64,000 nt of DNA from positions 202,152 through 266,151 of the forward strand of contig JAFTPP010000011.1 in assembly GCA_017463255.1 (NCBI GenBank), written 5' to 3'. Shown piece after piece: positions 9,182 to 19,240 of this stretch. This DNA is from Lachnospiraceae bacterium. Lineage in GTDB: Bacteria > Bacillota > Clostridia > Lachnospirales > Lachnospiraceae. Made by a program: the position numbers and the translations under genes. Position 1 is the first letter of the stretch; each line of letters begins with the position of its first letter. The notes below the pieces were generated by a model that saw only the letters and a program-made list of their open reading frames with translations, was not told the DNA's origin and made no database searches.

Positions 9182-10569
9182 AGAATTTCAAACTGAAAAC
9201 TTTATATTATGTGGCTATCATCTTATTTTTCTTAGGGTTAGGAATATTGGGACCTGTGGGAATTTATGATGATACTCCTACCTATCAGGCCCTGTCTAGC
9301 GACAGGGACCCTTTTTATGGGATTTTTTTGTGGCTTTTTAGTTTCCTAAGAACCTTCGGTGATGATTTCTATTTCCGTGTGATTGTATTGATACAAAACG
9401 GATTGATGGCATACGCAGGTATTCGTTTATTAAGATTTTTAGAAAAGAAATATAATCTGAATTGGGTATGGAGTCTTTTGATTACCGGATGCCTTATTGC
9501 GCCCCATCTTTTGATTCCTGTTGCCACAACCTCCGGAATGATATTATGTAACAGCATATTAAGTGAAGGAATCTGTATTCCTGTATATCTGTTGTTTTTT
9601 ACCGGTCTGTTAAAGGCTGTATTTGCATTTGAAAGTATAAAGGAAACTGTAAAACATGGACTTATATCCTTTGTACTTGCTTTGGTTTTATGTATGTCCC
9701 GTGGGCAATTGCAGGCTGTGCTCATTGCATGGTTCATTGTCATGGGCTTTTTGTGTTTTGTAAGAAAAAAGAAAAAATGGCTTATTGGAGTTGCGTTGTT
9801 GTTTGTGGCAGGCTTTTTCATGAAATCTGCCGTAAACGGTCTGTATAATCTGGGGGCAAACGGAGTGTATACAGGAAATACTTCAGAATCTGCAACCATG
9901 CTTGCCCATGCCTTCTTTAATGCTGATTTAGAAAAAGAGGTTGCCTTTGAAAATCCGGATTTGCAGGCAGTTTATGAAGAAATCCGGGAGTTGCTGGTGG
10001 AGTATGAGCTGAATCAGGCGTACGCGCCAAAAGGTCTGATAGATTTTGTACTGTATTATGAGGATTGCCATGATGAGATTAAATTTAATCATATGGTGGT
10101 GCCCATTCATATGTATGCAAGAAATAACGGAGCAAAGCCGGGAGTGGAAACATCCATCCGTTGTAATGAGATTTCAAAAGAATTGTGTAATGAATTATAT
10201 TTACAAAATCCCGGTGCGCTGATTACCACCTATGTGAAATTAGCCTTTGCAGGCCTTGTAAGAACGGTTGCCTATTTACATCCTGTTTTTATTCTGTTTT
10301 CCGTATTGATTTTTTCTTTTGCCGCTTTGTTGGTTATACGGCAATTTGTTAGAACTAAGAGAGGAAAAAGCAGGGAGTGTTCAGCGGCTGTTGTTATGAC
10401 ATTAACATTATTACTGATTGCGGGACTTGTATTTTCTACATCCTTTGTGACAGCCTGTATTTCCAGATATGTGATTTATAACATGTCCATTTTTTATATC
10501 GCTTTCATTGTATTGTTTAAGGAGAGTGTATGGACGTCCTTTGTTGAAAAGAATGCAGTAAAATGTTAA
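9169..10569 (+). CDS. Polytopic membrane protein of the polysaccharide operon, not recognised
   Basis: A 466-residue protein with about ten hydrophobic segments, a long polar stretch around residues 240-350, and a short C-terminal cytoplasmic end. The first codon is TTG, overlapping the previous gene by 13 bases, with AAAAGGGA 8 bases before it; no ATG is available nearby, so translation is probably coupled. I do not recognise a family. By position it could be the repeat-unit polymerase (Wzy), an O-antigen ligase-like protein or a GT-C transferase, since no other clear polymerase is seen in the cluster. Confidence 0.65.
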   Translation: METVKNFKLKTLYYVAIILFFLGLGILGPVGIYDDTPTYQALSSDRDPFYGIFLWLFSFLRTFGDDFYFRVIVLIQNGLMAYAGIRLLRFLEKKYNLNWVWSLLITGCLIAPHLLIPVATTSGMILCNSILSEGICIPVYLLFFTGLLKAVFAFESIKETVKHGLISFVLALVLCMSRGQLQAVLIAWFIVMGFLCFVRKKKKWLIGVALLFVAGFFMKSAVNGLYNLGANGVYTGNTSESATMLAHAFFNADLEKEVAFENPDLQAVYEEIRELLVEYELNQAYAPKGLIDFVLYYEDCHDEIKFNHMVVPIHMYARNNGAKPGVETSIRCNEISKELCNELYLQNPGALITTYVKLAFAGLVRTVAYLHPVFILFSVLIFSFAALLVIRQFVRTKRGKSRECSAAVVMTLTLLLIAGLVFSTSFVTACISRYVIYNMSIFYIAFIVLFKESVWTSFVEKNAVKC

Positions 10570-10584
10570 AATATGGGAGGTTTT

Positions 10585-11709
10585 ATGAAAGAGAAAAAGA
10601 AAATAGTATTTTTCATATTGTCCCTAACAAAAGGGGGAGCAGAACACGTTATTTCCAACATGGCAAATGACTATTTTGCTGACCGCTATGATGTTACCAT
10701 AATAACCTGTATGAAAGCGCCCGTGGAGTATAGTATCCGGGATGACGTAACCATCCTTACCCTTGATGATAAGGAAGCAGAAGCCAAAGAAGGAATGGGA
10801 AAAAGGTTTTTAAGAAGAAGAAGAAGGCTTTGTAAAGTGCTTTGTGAGTTAAAACCTGAAATTGTCATAAGCTTTTTGCCGGAGCCGAATTTTATTTGCT
10901 TAAGTCTTCGTAAGAAGCTTAAGATTCCCATGATTATTTCAGTCAGAAATGACCCGAAAAAAGAATATGCCGGAAAAGTAAGAACGATATTGATGAAGCA
11001 TTTTTACCCTAAGGCGGACGGGTATGTATTTCAGACAGGTCAGGCGAAGGAATACTTCAATTTTTCAAAGCATATTCAGGAAAAAAGTACGATTATTATG
11101 AATCCGTTGGCAAACGAGTATCTGAAAGCAGAGCCTGATTTTGAGACAAAGCGTAATAGTCATACTATAATTAATGTGGGGCGTCTGGAAAATCAGAAAG
11201 ACCAGAAAACATTAATTCAAGCTTTTAGTAACGTAGCAGATAAGTATCCGGAATGGAAGTTAAACATATACGGTGAAGGAACACTACGAAATGATTTGCA
11301 AAAGCAGATTGATGAATGCGGCTGCACCGGAAAAATTACTTTATGCGGTAATACCAATGAGATGCGTGAGGTGATGCAAAACAGTGCAGTATTTGTGCTT
11401 TCTTCTTTATATGAGGGCATGCCCAATGTAATGTTAGAAGCCATGTCCATGGGGATGGCAGTGGTTGCCACAGATTGTCCCTGTGGGGGACCTGCGACTT
11501 TGTTAGCAAATAAGGAAGCAGGATTATTGGTTCCTGTTAGGGATGTGGAAGCATTGGAACAGGCACTTTGCAAGGTTCTTGGTAATCAGGAATTAAGAGA
11601 GCAATACGGCAGAAATGCTGTGAACATAAAAGAGGAACACATACCTGAAAAAATCTATGGTGTGTGGGATGAATTGGTAATTAAGACAATTGGCATAGGA
11701 AAAAGGTAG
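10585..11709 (+). CDS. GT4 glycosyltransferase (GT-B fold)
   Basis: A retaining glycosyltransferase of 374 residues from this start. It begins KKKIVFFILSLTKGGAEHVI, the acceptor-side loop with the GGAE pattern, and carries the donor-site motif EGMPNVMLEAMSMGMAVVAT with the two glutamates of the EX7E motif near the C terminus. An ATG at 10573 is in frame, but GGGAGG at 10575-10580 serves the ATG at 10585. The gene follows the membrane protein by a few bases and ends 1 base before asnB. It probably adds one sugar of the repeat unit. Confidence 0.86.
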   Translation: MKEKKKIVFFILSLTKGGAEHVISNMANDYFADRYDVTIITCMKAPVEYSIRDDVTILTLDDKEAEAKEGMGKRFLRRRRRLCKVLCELKPEIVISFLPEPNFICLSLRKKLKIPMIISVRNDPKKEYAGKVRTILMKHFYPKADGYVFQTGQAKEYFNFSKHIQEKSTIIMNPLANEYLKAEPDFETKRNSHTIINVGRLENQKDQKTLIQAFSNVADKYPEWKLNIYGEGTLRNDLQKQIDECGCTGKITLCGNTNEMREVMQNSAVFVLSSLYEGMPNVMLEAMSMGMAVVATDCPCGGPATLLANKEAGLLVPVRDVEALEQALCKVLGNQELREQYGRNAVNIKEEHIPEKIYGVWDELVIKTIGIGKR

Positions 11710-11710
11710 A

Positions 11711-13597
11711 ATGTGTGGTATCTGTGGATTCCTGACAAAGGATACAGTCAGGCTGGAACAATTACAAGAAATGAATAATACGATGTACCATCGCGGTCCC
11801 GATGATGCCGGAGCTGAAATCTTTTCTCTTTCGGAAGGATACTTACTTGGACTTGCCCAGAGAAGACTGTCTATATTGGACTTATCAGAACTGGGACATC
11901 AGCCCATGCATTCAAAGGATGGTGCGGTAAGCATTGTTTTTAATGGGGAGATTTATAATTTCCTGGAACTTAAGGAAGAGTTAAAGGATTATCCATTTAC
12001 TTCCCATTGTGATACGGAAGTAATCCTTGCTGCTTATTTAAAATGGGGTATTAAATGCATTGATAGATTAAACGGTATGTTTGCCATTGCGCTTTTTGAC
12101 AGAAAGACAGATGAACTGTTTTTGGTGCGTGACAGAGTGGGGAAGAAACCTCTTTATTATTCACTGGAAAATGATGGTATTGTATTTGCTTCTGAGTTAA
12201 AACCCATTATGGCTTATCCGGGATTTCATAAGAAGATTAATCAACAGGTTTTAGTCCGTTATCTGTATCAGCAGTACATTGCTTCGCCGGATTCCATTTA
12301 TGAAAATGTGAATAAATTGGCGCCCGGCTCCATCTTGCGTTTTTGCAAAGGGGATGTGAAGCAGTGGAAGTATTGGGATGTGGCAGAAGTTTATCAAAGT
12401 AAACGTAAGAGCAGCAATGCAGGCTTAGGATATGGGGATGCAAAGGCAGAATTAAAGGAGTTACTTACAAAGGCTACAAAGCAGCGAATGATTGCGGATG
12501 TACCTTTGGGAGCTTTTTTGAGTGGTGGTTATGATTCTTCCCTGATAACGGGAATTGCCCAAAGCATCAGTGGTGATCCTGTAAAAACCTATTCCATCGG
12601 CTTTAATGATGAAAAATATAATGAGGCAGTTTATGCTAAGGCAGTTGCCGACCATCTTGGAACAAAACACACAGAGGTTTATATTGATGAAAATGATATG
12701 TTCCGTCTGGTGGAAAGCATTCCGAAGTATTATGATGAGCCTTTTGCAGACAGTTCCCAGATTCCGTCCATGTTAGTATCCGAGGTGGCAAAAAAAGATG
12801 TAACGGTTGCCTTATCCGGGGATGGCGGAGATGAATTATTCTGCGGATATAATGTATATGAAAAAGTGGCAAGTGCACAAAAATTAGATAAGCTTGGTGC
12901 TTTTGTTCATGGTGTGTGTTCTGTACCGGGTATCAGAAGTCTTAAATTAGAATCAAAGCTTCCCTATGCGGTTCGAACCATTGCAGCCAATCGGGATAAG
13001 CTTACCAAGACCCAGTTTGGTGGGGAAAACTATATTGGCGTGGCACAAAGTTTATTGTTACACCAAGAAGATATGTTACCGGGTAAATTCCCTATGGAAG
13101 ACCGTTATCATGAGAAAAACTGGCAGGAAATCAGAATGCTTGTGGATATAGAAACTTATTTGCCGGACGACATTCTGTGTAAGGTGGACAGGGCAAGTAT
13201 GATGTATTCTTTGGAAGCCCGTTGCCCGATTCTTGATAAAAATGTTATAGAATTTGCATTTGCTTTAGAACATAAATACAAATTTGATAAGGGTATAAAA
13301 AAGAGAATCTTAAAGGAGCTTGCTTATGAGTACGTTCCTAAGGAATTGTTAGAACGGCCTAAGGTAGGCTTTGCAGTACCATTAGATAAGTGGTTACATG
13401 GTCCGTTAAGAGAACAACTTTTAGATATGAGTAGTAAGGACTTCTTAGTAAGACAGGGCATTTTTGATCCTTTAGTTACAAGAAAATTTATAGAAGCTTA
13501 TTTGCAAAGCGAAGATGGAAAAGCGGGTTATAAGTATTCTAAAGTAGTATGGCCGTTTTTCGTATTCCAGCAGTGGTATCAGCATTACTTTAAATAA
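11711..13597 (+). CDS. asnB: Glutamine-dependent asparagine synthetase-like amidotransferase
   Basis: A 628-residue class II amidotransferase. Cys2 (MCGICGF) is the glutaminase nucleophile; HRGPDD (27-32), FNGEIYN (from 78) and CDTE (from 100) complete that site. The synthetase domain has the PP-loop SGGYDSS at 271-277. All key residues are present, so it should be active. It begins 1 base after a glycosyltransferase gene and is followed by another membrane gene, deep inside the polysaccharide operon. In such loci AsnB paralogues are known or suspected to amidate uronic acids (WbpS-like), which would suit the uronic acid genes here. Plain asparagine synthesis is the alternative. Confidence 0.85.
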   Translation: MCGICGFLTKDTVRLEQLQEMNNTMYHRGPDDAGAEIFSLSEGYLLGLAQRRLSILDLSELGHQPMHSKDGAVSIVFNGEIYNFLELKEELKDYPFTSHCDTEVILAAYLKWGIKCIDRLNGMFAIALFDRKTDELFLVRDRVGKKPLYYSLENDGIVFASELKPIMAYPGFHKKINQQVLVRYLYQQYIASPDSIYENVNKLAPGSILRFCKGDVKQWKYWDVAEVYQSKRKSSNAGLGYGDAKAELKELLTKATKQRMIADVPLGAFLSGGYDSSLITGIAQSISGDPVKTYSIGFNDEKYNEAVYAKAVADHLGTKHTEVYIDENDMFRLVESIPKYYDEPFADSSQIPSMLVSEVAKKDVTVALSGDGGDELFCGYNVYEKVASAQKLDKLGAFVHGVCSVPGIRSLKLESKLPYAVRTIAANRDKLTKTQFGGENYIGVAQSLLLHQEDMLPGKFPMEDRYHEKNWQEIRMLVDIETYLPDDILCKVDRASMMYSLEARCPILDKNVIEFAFALEHKYKFDKGIKKRILKELAYEYVPKELLERPKVGFAVPLDKWLHGPLREQLLDMSSKDFLVRQGIFDPLVTRKFIEAYLQSEDGKAGYKYSKVVWPFFVFQQWYQHYFK

Positions 13598-13640
13598 TGT
13601 CGTAAAGAATATAATGCGGCATTTGTCGAAAGGATTTATC

Positions 13641-15023
13641 ATGAAATTAACAAAGCAGATTTTGGCAGATAAATGGTATTGGTTTGTATTATTAATCATG
13701 TATGGATTTTTCTTTACAACCATGATATATGCGGATTTTGCCGTTACATTTGAACACGGAGTTATCTTGTGTGAAGCAATTTTTAGCGGCAGATTTTTCG
13801 AATTTTACGATATGGCAGTAGAAGGAGTCTACAATAATCCGGCAGTATATGATATCGGGATTTATCTTTTGTGGGCAATTTGGTGTATTCCGGTTTATGT
13901 TGTTACCAGATTCTGGCATGTAGCAGCAGCTGAAACACCGGTACTTATGCTGTATGGTAAAGTGTTCGTAGTGTTATTCCATTTTTTAACAGTCAATCTT
14001 TTGGTAAAAATGGCAGATGTATTGTCTTTTGATGAAAAGAAAAAGAGAATGTTGGTATTACTGTTTTGTTCTTCGGTTTGTATGGTTATCCCAACCATTG
14101 GTAACGGGCAGTTTGATATTATCCCCACATACTTCATGATGCTTGGTGTGTATATGTTTATGAAAGGGGACTATGGCAAATTTCTCATTGTCATGAGCTT
14201 TGCGGTTTCCTTTAAGATATTTGCTATCTTTATTGCAGTGCCGTTAGTGCTTTATAAGCAGAAGAAAATACTTTATATTATCCGTGACTGCATTGCTATT
14301 TTAGTAGCATCTGTATTTTTTAATGTGCTATTCTGGGGAAAAACAACAGATTATTATGACAAGCTTTATTTCCATTCACCGGACCAGTATACAACCGGCT
14401 GGATTCAGAAAATGATGGAAGCGGAGTTACCGGCAGGAATTGGGAATATTTCCTGGTTTGTTTTGTTTTTTGTACTCTTATGCGGATATGCTTATTTTGG
14501 GAAAAGAAGACAAGAATCAGATGGGGAAACAGCAGTATTGTTTTCGTTTTTGACATTCTTTAATTTCTTTTTGTTTATTGGTGCACATCCACAGTGGATT
14601 GTATTGTTAATACCTTTTGTGTATCTCATAGCAATGAAAAGAGAATCACATTATAGATTCAATTTGGTGTTGGCTACATTGGTTGATGTTATGTTTTTTG
14701 TATGCTTAAGTTACCGCTGGTATAATGTATTTTGGAGCAGTAATGAGTTTAAAGGGCTTCAAATGATTTTCCCGTTCCCTGAAACACAAAGACTGGGAGG
14801 CTCTTTAAAAGGCTTCATTGATGGTATGGGCTTTGAATATGCATATCCCGGACTTGTAGCCGTGCTTTTTGCAATATGTTTGGTATTCTTATATCAGGTT
14901 GTGAGTAACAAAGATACCTTCCGCGAGATTGAAGAGAAGAATTTTGAAAAGAGAATGATGGTGTCACGTCTGGTATTTATGGGTGTGCATATATTGTCAT
15001 TGCTTTTATTAGCTTATGTGTAA
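13641..15023 (+). CDS. Polytopic membrane protein, GT-C (GT39/GT87-like) glycosyltransferase candidate
   Basis: A 460-residue protein with about ten transmembrane segments. The first extracytoplasmic loop has acidic residues (YADFAVTFEHG), and the middle has GNGQFDIIPTYFMMLGVYMF followed by AVSFKIFAIFIAVPLVLY, a pattern I associate with GT-C transferases that take sugars from polyprenyl phosphate. GAAAGGA at 13628-13634 fits the ATG at 13641 better than the in-frame ATG at 13614. It would act on the outer side of the membrane. GtrA at 7436 is a natural partner. Assignment is by pattern only. Confidence 0.65.
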   Translation: MKLTKQILADKWYWFVLLIMYGFFFTTMIYADFAVTFEHGVILCEAIFSGRFFEFYDMAVEGVYNNPAVYDIGIYLLWAIWCIPVYVVTRFWHVAAAETPVLMLYGKVFVVLFHFLTVNLLVKMADVLSFDEKKKRMLVLLFCSSVCMVIPTIGNGQFDIIPTYFMMLGVYMFMKGDYGKFLIVMSFAVSFKIFAIFIAVPLVLYKQKKILYIIRDCIAILVASVFFNVLFWGKTTDYYDKLYFHSPDQYTTGWIQKMMEAELPAGIGNISWFVLFFVLLCGYAYFGKRRQESDGETAVLFSFLTFFNFFLFIGAHPQWIVLLIPFVYLIAMKRESHYRFNLVLATLVDVMFFVCLSYRWYNVFWSSNEFKGLQMIFPFPETQRLGGSLKGFIDGMGFEYAYPGLVAVLFAICLVFLYQVVSNKDTFREIEEKNFEKRMMVSRLVFMGVHILSLLLLAYV

Positions 15024-15054
15024 TGAAGTATACGTTCAAATGGAGTAGATAGCT

Positions 15055-15945
15055 ATGAAAATAACCATACTTGGGGCTAACAGTTATATTGCCCGTAATA
15101 TGATATATCTGTTAAAAGAAAAAGATGATATCGAGTTAAGCTTATATGATTATCAAGAGGCTCATCTGGATGGAGAGGCATCTTATCAGGCTTTAAACAT
15201 TTTGGATAAGAACGCAGTGGCTTCCGTTGATTTAAAGTGCGACATCATTTTTATGTTTATTGGGAAAACAGGGACTTTACAAGGGTTTGATGATTTTGAA
15301 ACATATATTAATATTAATGAAAAAGCACTGTTAAATGTGTTATCGGCTTATCGTGAACAGAAATCCGATGCGAAGCTTGTATTTCCGTCTACCCGTTTGG
15401 TATACAAGGGAAGTGATGTCCCTCAGACAGAGGACGCCGAGAAAGAATTTAAAACCTTGTACGCTATTAACAAGTATGCCTGTGAACAGTATTTAGAAAT
15501 GTATCACAGAATGTTTGATGTTAAGTATCTTATTTTAAGAATCTGTGTTCCTTACGGGACCATGATTCCCAATGCTTCTTCCTACGGAACTGCGGAGTTT
15601 ATGTTAGGAAAGGCTATGAAAAAAGAAAATATCAGTCTCTATGGTGATGGACAGGTTCGAAGAACTCTTGTGCACATGGAAGACTTATGCAATGTTTTAT
15701 ATGAAGCTGCAATTCACGCGGAATGTGTCAATGATGTATTTAACATAGGCGGTGAAGATTACAGCTTAAAAGAGATGGCAAATCTGATTGCCACTCAGTA
15801 TGGTGTAGGTGTTGATTATGTGGATTGGCCTGAGGCTGCACTAAAGATTGAATCAGGCAGTACAGTGTTTGATGCCGGCAAGTTACAGAGTATCTTGCAT
15901 TATGAATTTAGGAACAGTTTTGAAGGATGGATTGTTAAACAATAA
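15055..15945 (+). CDS. NAD-dependent epimerase/dehydratase (SDR), divergent glycine motif
   Basis: A 296-residue extended-SDR protein. The N-terminal nucleotide motif reads ILGANSYIARN, so the usual GxxGxxG is altered: the last glycine is replaced by alanine. The catalytic pair is intact as YAINKYACE, with PSTRLVYKG before it, and the C-terminal half has RRTLVHMEDL and FNIGGEDYSL as in nucleotide-sugar epimerases/reductases. Likely a nucleotide-sugar epimerase, 4-ketoreductase or dehydratase for one monomer of the polysaccharide. The substrate cannot be assigned. Confidence 0.75.
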   Translation: MKITILGANSYIARNMIYLLKEKDDIELSLYDYQEAHLDGEASYQALNILDKNAVASVDLKCDIIFMFIGKTGTLQGFDDFETYININEKALLNVLSAYREQKSDAKLVFPSTRLVYKGSDVPQTEDAEKEFKTLYAINKYACEQYLEMYHRMFDVKYLILRICVPYGTMIPNASSYGTAEFMLGKAMKKENISLYGDGQVRRTLVHMEDLCNVLYEAAIHAECVNDVFNIGGEDYSLKEMANLIATQYGVGVDYVDWPEAALKIESGSTVFDAGKLQSILHYEFRNSFEGWIVKQ

Positions 15946-15961
15946 GAATCAGGGGGAAGGA

Positions 15962-17095
15962 ATGAAGGAACGTCTATATTATCTGGATGGAATCAAAGGA
16001 ATTGCGTGTCTGATGGTAGCGGCCCATCATTTTTGCGCCCTGTTTGGTTATGTATTTTGGGGAACGGATACCCTTGCAGACAAGACGGAGCTTTTCTATA
16101 ATGGAACCTGGTGTGTCAGATTATTCTTTATGATTAGTGCATTTTTGCTTGCAAGCTCCGTTTATCGTACTTGTAGCGTAAAGTCAGTAAGGAATACGGT
16201 TATCAAGCGTTACTTACGACTGGCATTCCCTGTATTTGGGGTGACCTTACTTATTTGGATTATGAGCCAGTTTGGGCTCTTTTATAACATGGAGCTTACC
16301 CATATTTGTAAAGACCCTGACTATACCGGCGGATATGATGTAAAAAGACCGTTCCTACAGGTTTTTACAACTTCCTTTGGAACTACGATTTTTGCAGGAA
16401 ACAGTGATTTTAATAATAAATTTTGGATGATTACACCCTTGTTTTGGGGAAATATGCTGGCACTGGGATTATCAGTGTTAACGAATTTAAGTAGGAAAAA
16501 ATCCCATGTAGTATCAGGAGTTCTTTTTACATTAGGAACTGTGTTGGTATTGTTTTTTATTCCGAAATACTTTTCTTTTGTTTTAGGAACAGTTCTGGCA
16601 TATTGGTATGTGAATGCCCGGGAAACAAGAACGGGAAGCGTATGGATATGTGTATATACAGTGATTTTACTGACAGGGCTTGGACTTTCGGAATTCCACT
16701 TAATTCCTAAGGGAATGATGGTAAATTTGGGGATAACCAAACTGGAAGGTTTCTCTTTTTTGGAAGACCACAATTTTTACTATGCAATAGGAATTTTCCT
16801 GATTCTTTTTGCAATAATCAGATTAAAATGGGCACAGAAAATATTGGCAATCAAACCTCTGCGGTTTTTGGGAGATTGCTCTTATTATGTATTTTTGGTG
16901 CATTGGCCCATTATGTGTTCTTTATCAGCGTGGCTCTACCTTACATTTGAAAATAGGTTAAGTGGGGCTTTGCTTGCCAGATTAATCTTTTTACTGACAA
17001 TACTTTTCATTGTTATGGTATCCTGGTTATTCACCCGTACTTATGAAAAAGGATGTAACCGGATAACGAAGTGGATTGTAGATAAATTACCGTAG
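15962..17095 (+). CDS. Acyltransferase-3 family membrane protein
   Basis: A 378-residue integral membrane acyltransferase of the OatA/OafA type that O-acetylates polysaccharide. It starts MKERLYYLDGIKGIACLMVA, with the family histidine in AAHHFCALFG, and the C-terminal region has FLGDCSYYVFLVHWPI. An in-frame ATG at 15848 lies inside the previous gene; GGGGGAAGG at 15952-15960 supports 15962. No secreted SGNH domain is attached. Substrate is presumably a sugar of the repeat unit. Confidence 0.83.
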   Translation: MKERLYYLDGIKGIACLMVAAHHFCALFGYVFWGTDTLADKTELFYNGTWCVRLFFMISAFLLASSVYRTCSVKSVRNTVIKRYLRLAFPVFGVTLLIWIMSQFGLFYNMELTHICKDPDYTGGYDVKRPFLQVFTTSFGTTIFAGNSDFNNKFWMITPLFWGNMLALGLSVLTNLSRKKSHVVSGVLFTLGTVLVLFFIPKYFSFVLGTVLAYWYVNARETRTGSVWICVYTVILLTGLGLSEFHLIPKGMMVNLGITKLEGFSFLEDHNFYYAIGIFLILFAIIRLKWAQKILAIKPLRFLGDCSYYVFLVHWPIMCSLSAWLYLTFENRLSGALLARLIFLLTILFIVMVSWLFTRTYEKGCNRITKWIVDKLP

Positions 17096-17139
17096 AATAA
17101 AGAAAAAATAACATAGAAGCGTGTAGAATGGAGAATGTA

Positions 17140-18141
17140 ATGAACGAACTAAAAAAAGAACAGACAATATTAATTACCGGTGGCGCAGGATTCATCGGAT
17201 ATCACCTGGCACTTCGCTTAATGAAAGAAGGTGTTAGCCGAGTAATTGGATTTGATAACATGAATGATTATTATGATACCTCTTTAAAGGCAGACAGAGT
17301 GAAATTATTGAAAGAGCACTCACAGTTTACTTTTATAGAAGGTGATTTGGCGGATGCGGAGACTGTAAATAAGATTTTTGCCGAAGAAAAACCGGATGTT
17401 GTGATTAACCTTGGCGGACAGGCAGGGGTGCGTTACAGTATCGACAACCCACAGTCTTACATTGAATCTAATATCATAGGCTTTTTTAATATTTTAGAGG
17501 CTTGTCGTCATATGCCGGTGAAGCATTTGCTCTACGCTTCATCAAGCTCCGTATATGGTGGGAATGAGAAGGTTCCTTTTTCAACAGAGGATAAGGTAGA
17601 CAGACCGGTCAGTTTATACGCTGCAACAAAAAAATCTAATGAGCTTATGGCATATTCCTATTCCAAATTATACGGAATCAAGTCTACAGGTCTTCGTTTC
17701 TTTACGGTTTACGGACCTATGGGAAGACCGGATATGGCATATTTTAAGTTTGCCAAAAAGATTATGAAGGGTGAACCCATTCAGATTTATAACAATGGTG
17801 ATATGATGAGGGATTTCACCTATGTAGATGATATTGTAACCGGAATTGTGAACATTATTGATAATCCGCCAACAGAGGATTCTCTTGGAGCTGCTTATAA
17901 GGTATATAACATTGGTAATAACAAACCACAGAAATTAATGGATTTTATTACTATATTAGAAAAATGTCTTGGAAAAGAAGCTGTGAAAGAATATTATCCG
18001 ATGCAACCGGGAGATGTATATCAGACTTATGCGGATGTAACAGATTTAATGAATGATTTTGGCTTTAAACCGGATACTTCTTTGGAGGAAGGTTTAGGTA
18101 AGTTTGCTGAGTGGTTTAAGGAGTATTATCAGTACGAGTAA
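17140..18141 (+). CDS. UDP-glucuronate 4-epimerase-like SDR
   Basis: Extended SDR of 333 residues with TGGAGFIGYH at residues 13-22, FDNMNDYYDTSLKADR just after the first alpha-beta unit, and the YxxxK pair Tyr160/Lys164. The long DNMNDYYD segment is typical of UDP-glucuronate 4-epimerases (CapJ/LspL), which make UDP-galacturonate. GGAG at 17130-17133 is 6 bases before this ATG; the in-frame ATG at 17128 lacks a site. It complements the UDP-sugar dehydrogenase at 7865. A UDP-N-acetylhexosaminuronate epimerase is the alternative. Confidence 0.82.
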   Translation: MNELKKEQTILITGGAGFIGYHLALRLMKEGVSRVIGFDNMNDYYDTSLKADRVKLLKEHSQFTFIEGDLADAETVNKIFAEEKPDVVINLGGQAGVRYSIDNPQSYIESNIIGFFNILEACRHMPVKHLLYASSSSVYGGNEKVPFSTEDKVDRPVSLYAATKKSNELMAYSYSKLYGIKSTGLRFFTVYGPMGRPDMAYFKFAKKIMKGEPIQIYNNGDMMRDFTYVDDIVTGIVNIIDNPPTEDSLGAAYKVYNIGNNKPQKLMDFITILEKCLGKEAVKEYYPMQPGDVYQTYADVTDLMNDFGFKPDTSLEEGLGKFAEWFKEYYQYE

Positions 18142-18162
18142 AGAATAAAGTGGAGTATGGAA

Positions 18163-19215
18163 ATGAAACAACGAAAAACAGGGATTGAGTTATTGCGTAT
18201 ATTTGCGATGCTTTTAATAGTGATGCATCATTATGCACAAATCGGGTGTGAAGCATTAATGGAAACCAATGTTGTATCCGGTGAAAAGATATATATGCAG
18301 TTTTTCTTTCTCGGTGGAAAACTGGGGCAGAACTTGTTTATTCTCATAACCGGATACTTTTTGTGTATGAGTCAACGCAGGTGGGGAAAGGTGTTATCCC
18401 TTGTAGTGCAGGTGACAACGTATTCTGTTTTGAGTATGTTGATTGTTGCGTATTGCTTCGGCGGCTCACTTAATATATTAACTATTGTGCGCCATTGTTT
18501 TCCGTTGGTTTTTCTAATATATCCTTTTGCAACATATTATGTGTTACTTTATATTTTTAGTCCATATTTGAATGCGATGATTGAAGGTATGGGACAAAAA
18601 AAACACAAAGAACTTTTGTTGATAGGAGCTGTTGTTTGGATTGTAATTCCTACATTAACATCAGAGAATGTGGGAATGTCAGATTTGATTTGGTATGTTT
18701 ACCTTTACCTTGTGTCAGCATACATTCGTAAGTACCCGATTGAAAAAGAAGGATGGAATAGGGCAGGTAAATGGATTTTGTTAGGAATAGGCATGTATGG
18801 CCTTACCTTTTTATCCGTTATCGTTTTTGATTTTATTGGTCTTAAAATTCCTGCGGTAGGAATGAAGGCAACCTATTTTGTAAGTCAGAATAAGATTCCT
18901 ATTTTTATGACGTCAGTATTTCTATTTATGGGATTTATCCGTTTGGAATTAAAAGCAAATAAATTGATTTGCAAAATTGCTTCGGGAACTTTTGGCGTGT
19001 TTTTGATACACATGGCGCCTTTATTGATTCCCTATTTATGGAACCGTGTATTGAAAGTACCGGAATATATGGGAACTAATCAGATATATATACATGCATT
19101 GATTTCTGTTCTTATGATTTTTACTGTGGGTGTTATTGTAGAACTCATAAGGCAGTGGGTGATGAGCATTATTCATAAGGGCATTGCAATGGTAGCAACG
19201 AAAAAGCAGGAATAG
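18163..19215 (+). CDS. Acyltransferase-3 family membrane protein
   Basis: A second membrane acyltransferase, 350 residues, starting KQRKTGIELLRIFAMLLIVM with the conserved His-His pair in MHHYAQIG and the loop FILITGYFLCMSQRRW. About ten membrane segments. GGAG at 18152-18155 is 7 bases before this ATG and only 1 base from the upstream in-frame ATG at 18157, so 18163 is preferred. Two different acyltransferases in one operon suggest two O-acylation positions in the polysaccharide. Confidence 0.82.
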   Translation: MKQRKTGIELLRIFAMLLIVMHHYAQIGCEALMETNVVSGEKIYMQFFFLGGKLGQNLFILITGYFLCMSQRRWGKVLSLVVQVTTYSVLSMLIVAYCFGGSLNILTIVRHCFPLVFLIYPFATYYVLLYIFSPYLNAMIEGMGQKKHKELLLIGAVVWIVIPTLTSENVGMSDLIWYVYLYLVSAYIRKYPIEKEGWNRAGKWILLGIGMYGLTFLSVIVFDFIGLKIPAVGMKATYFVSQNKIPIFMTSVFLFMGFIRLELKANKLICKIASGTFGVFLIHMAPLLIPYLWNRVLKVPEYMGTNQIYIHALISVLMIFTVGVIVELIRQWVMSIIHKGIAMVATKKQE

Positions 19216-19240
19216 AGTATTCTTTGAAAGGAGGCGTTTC

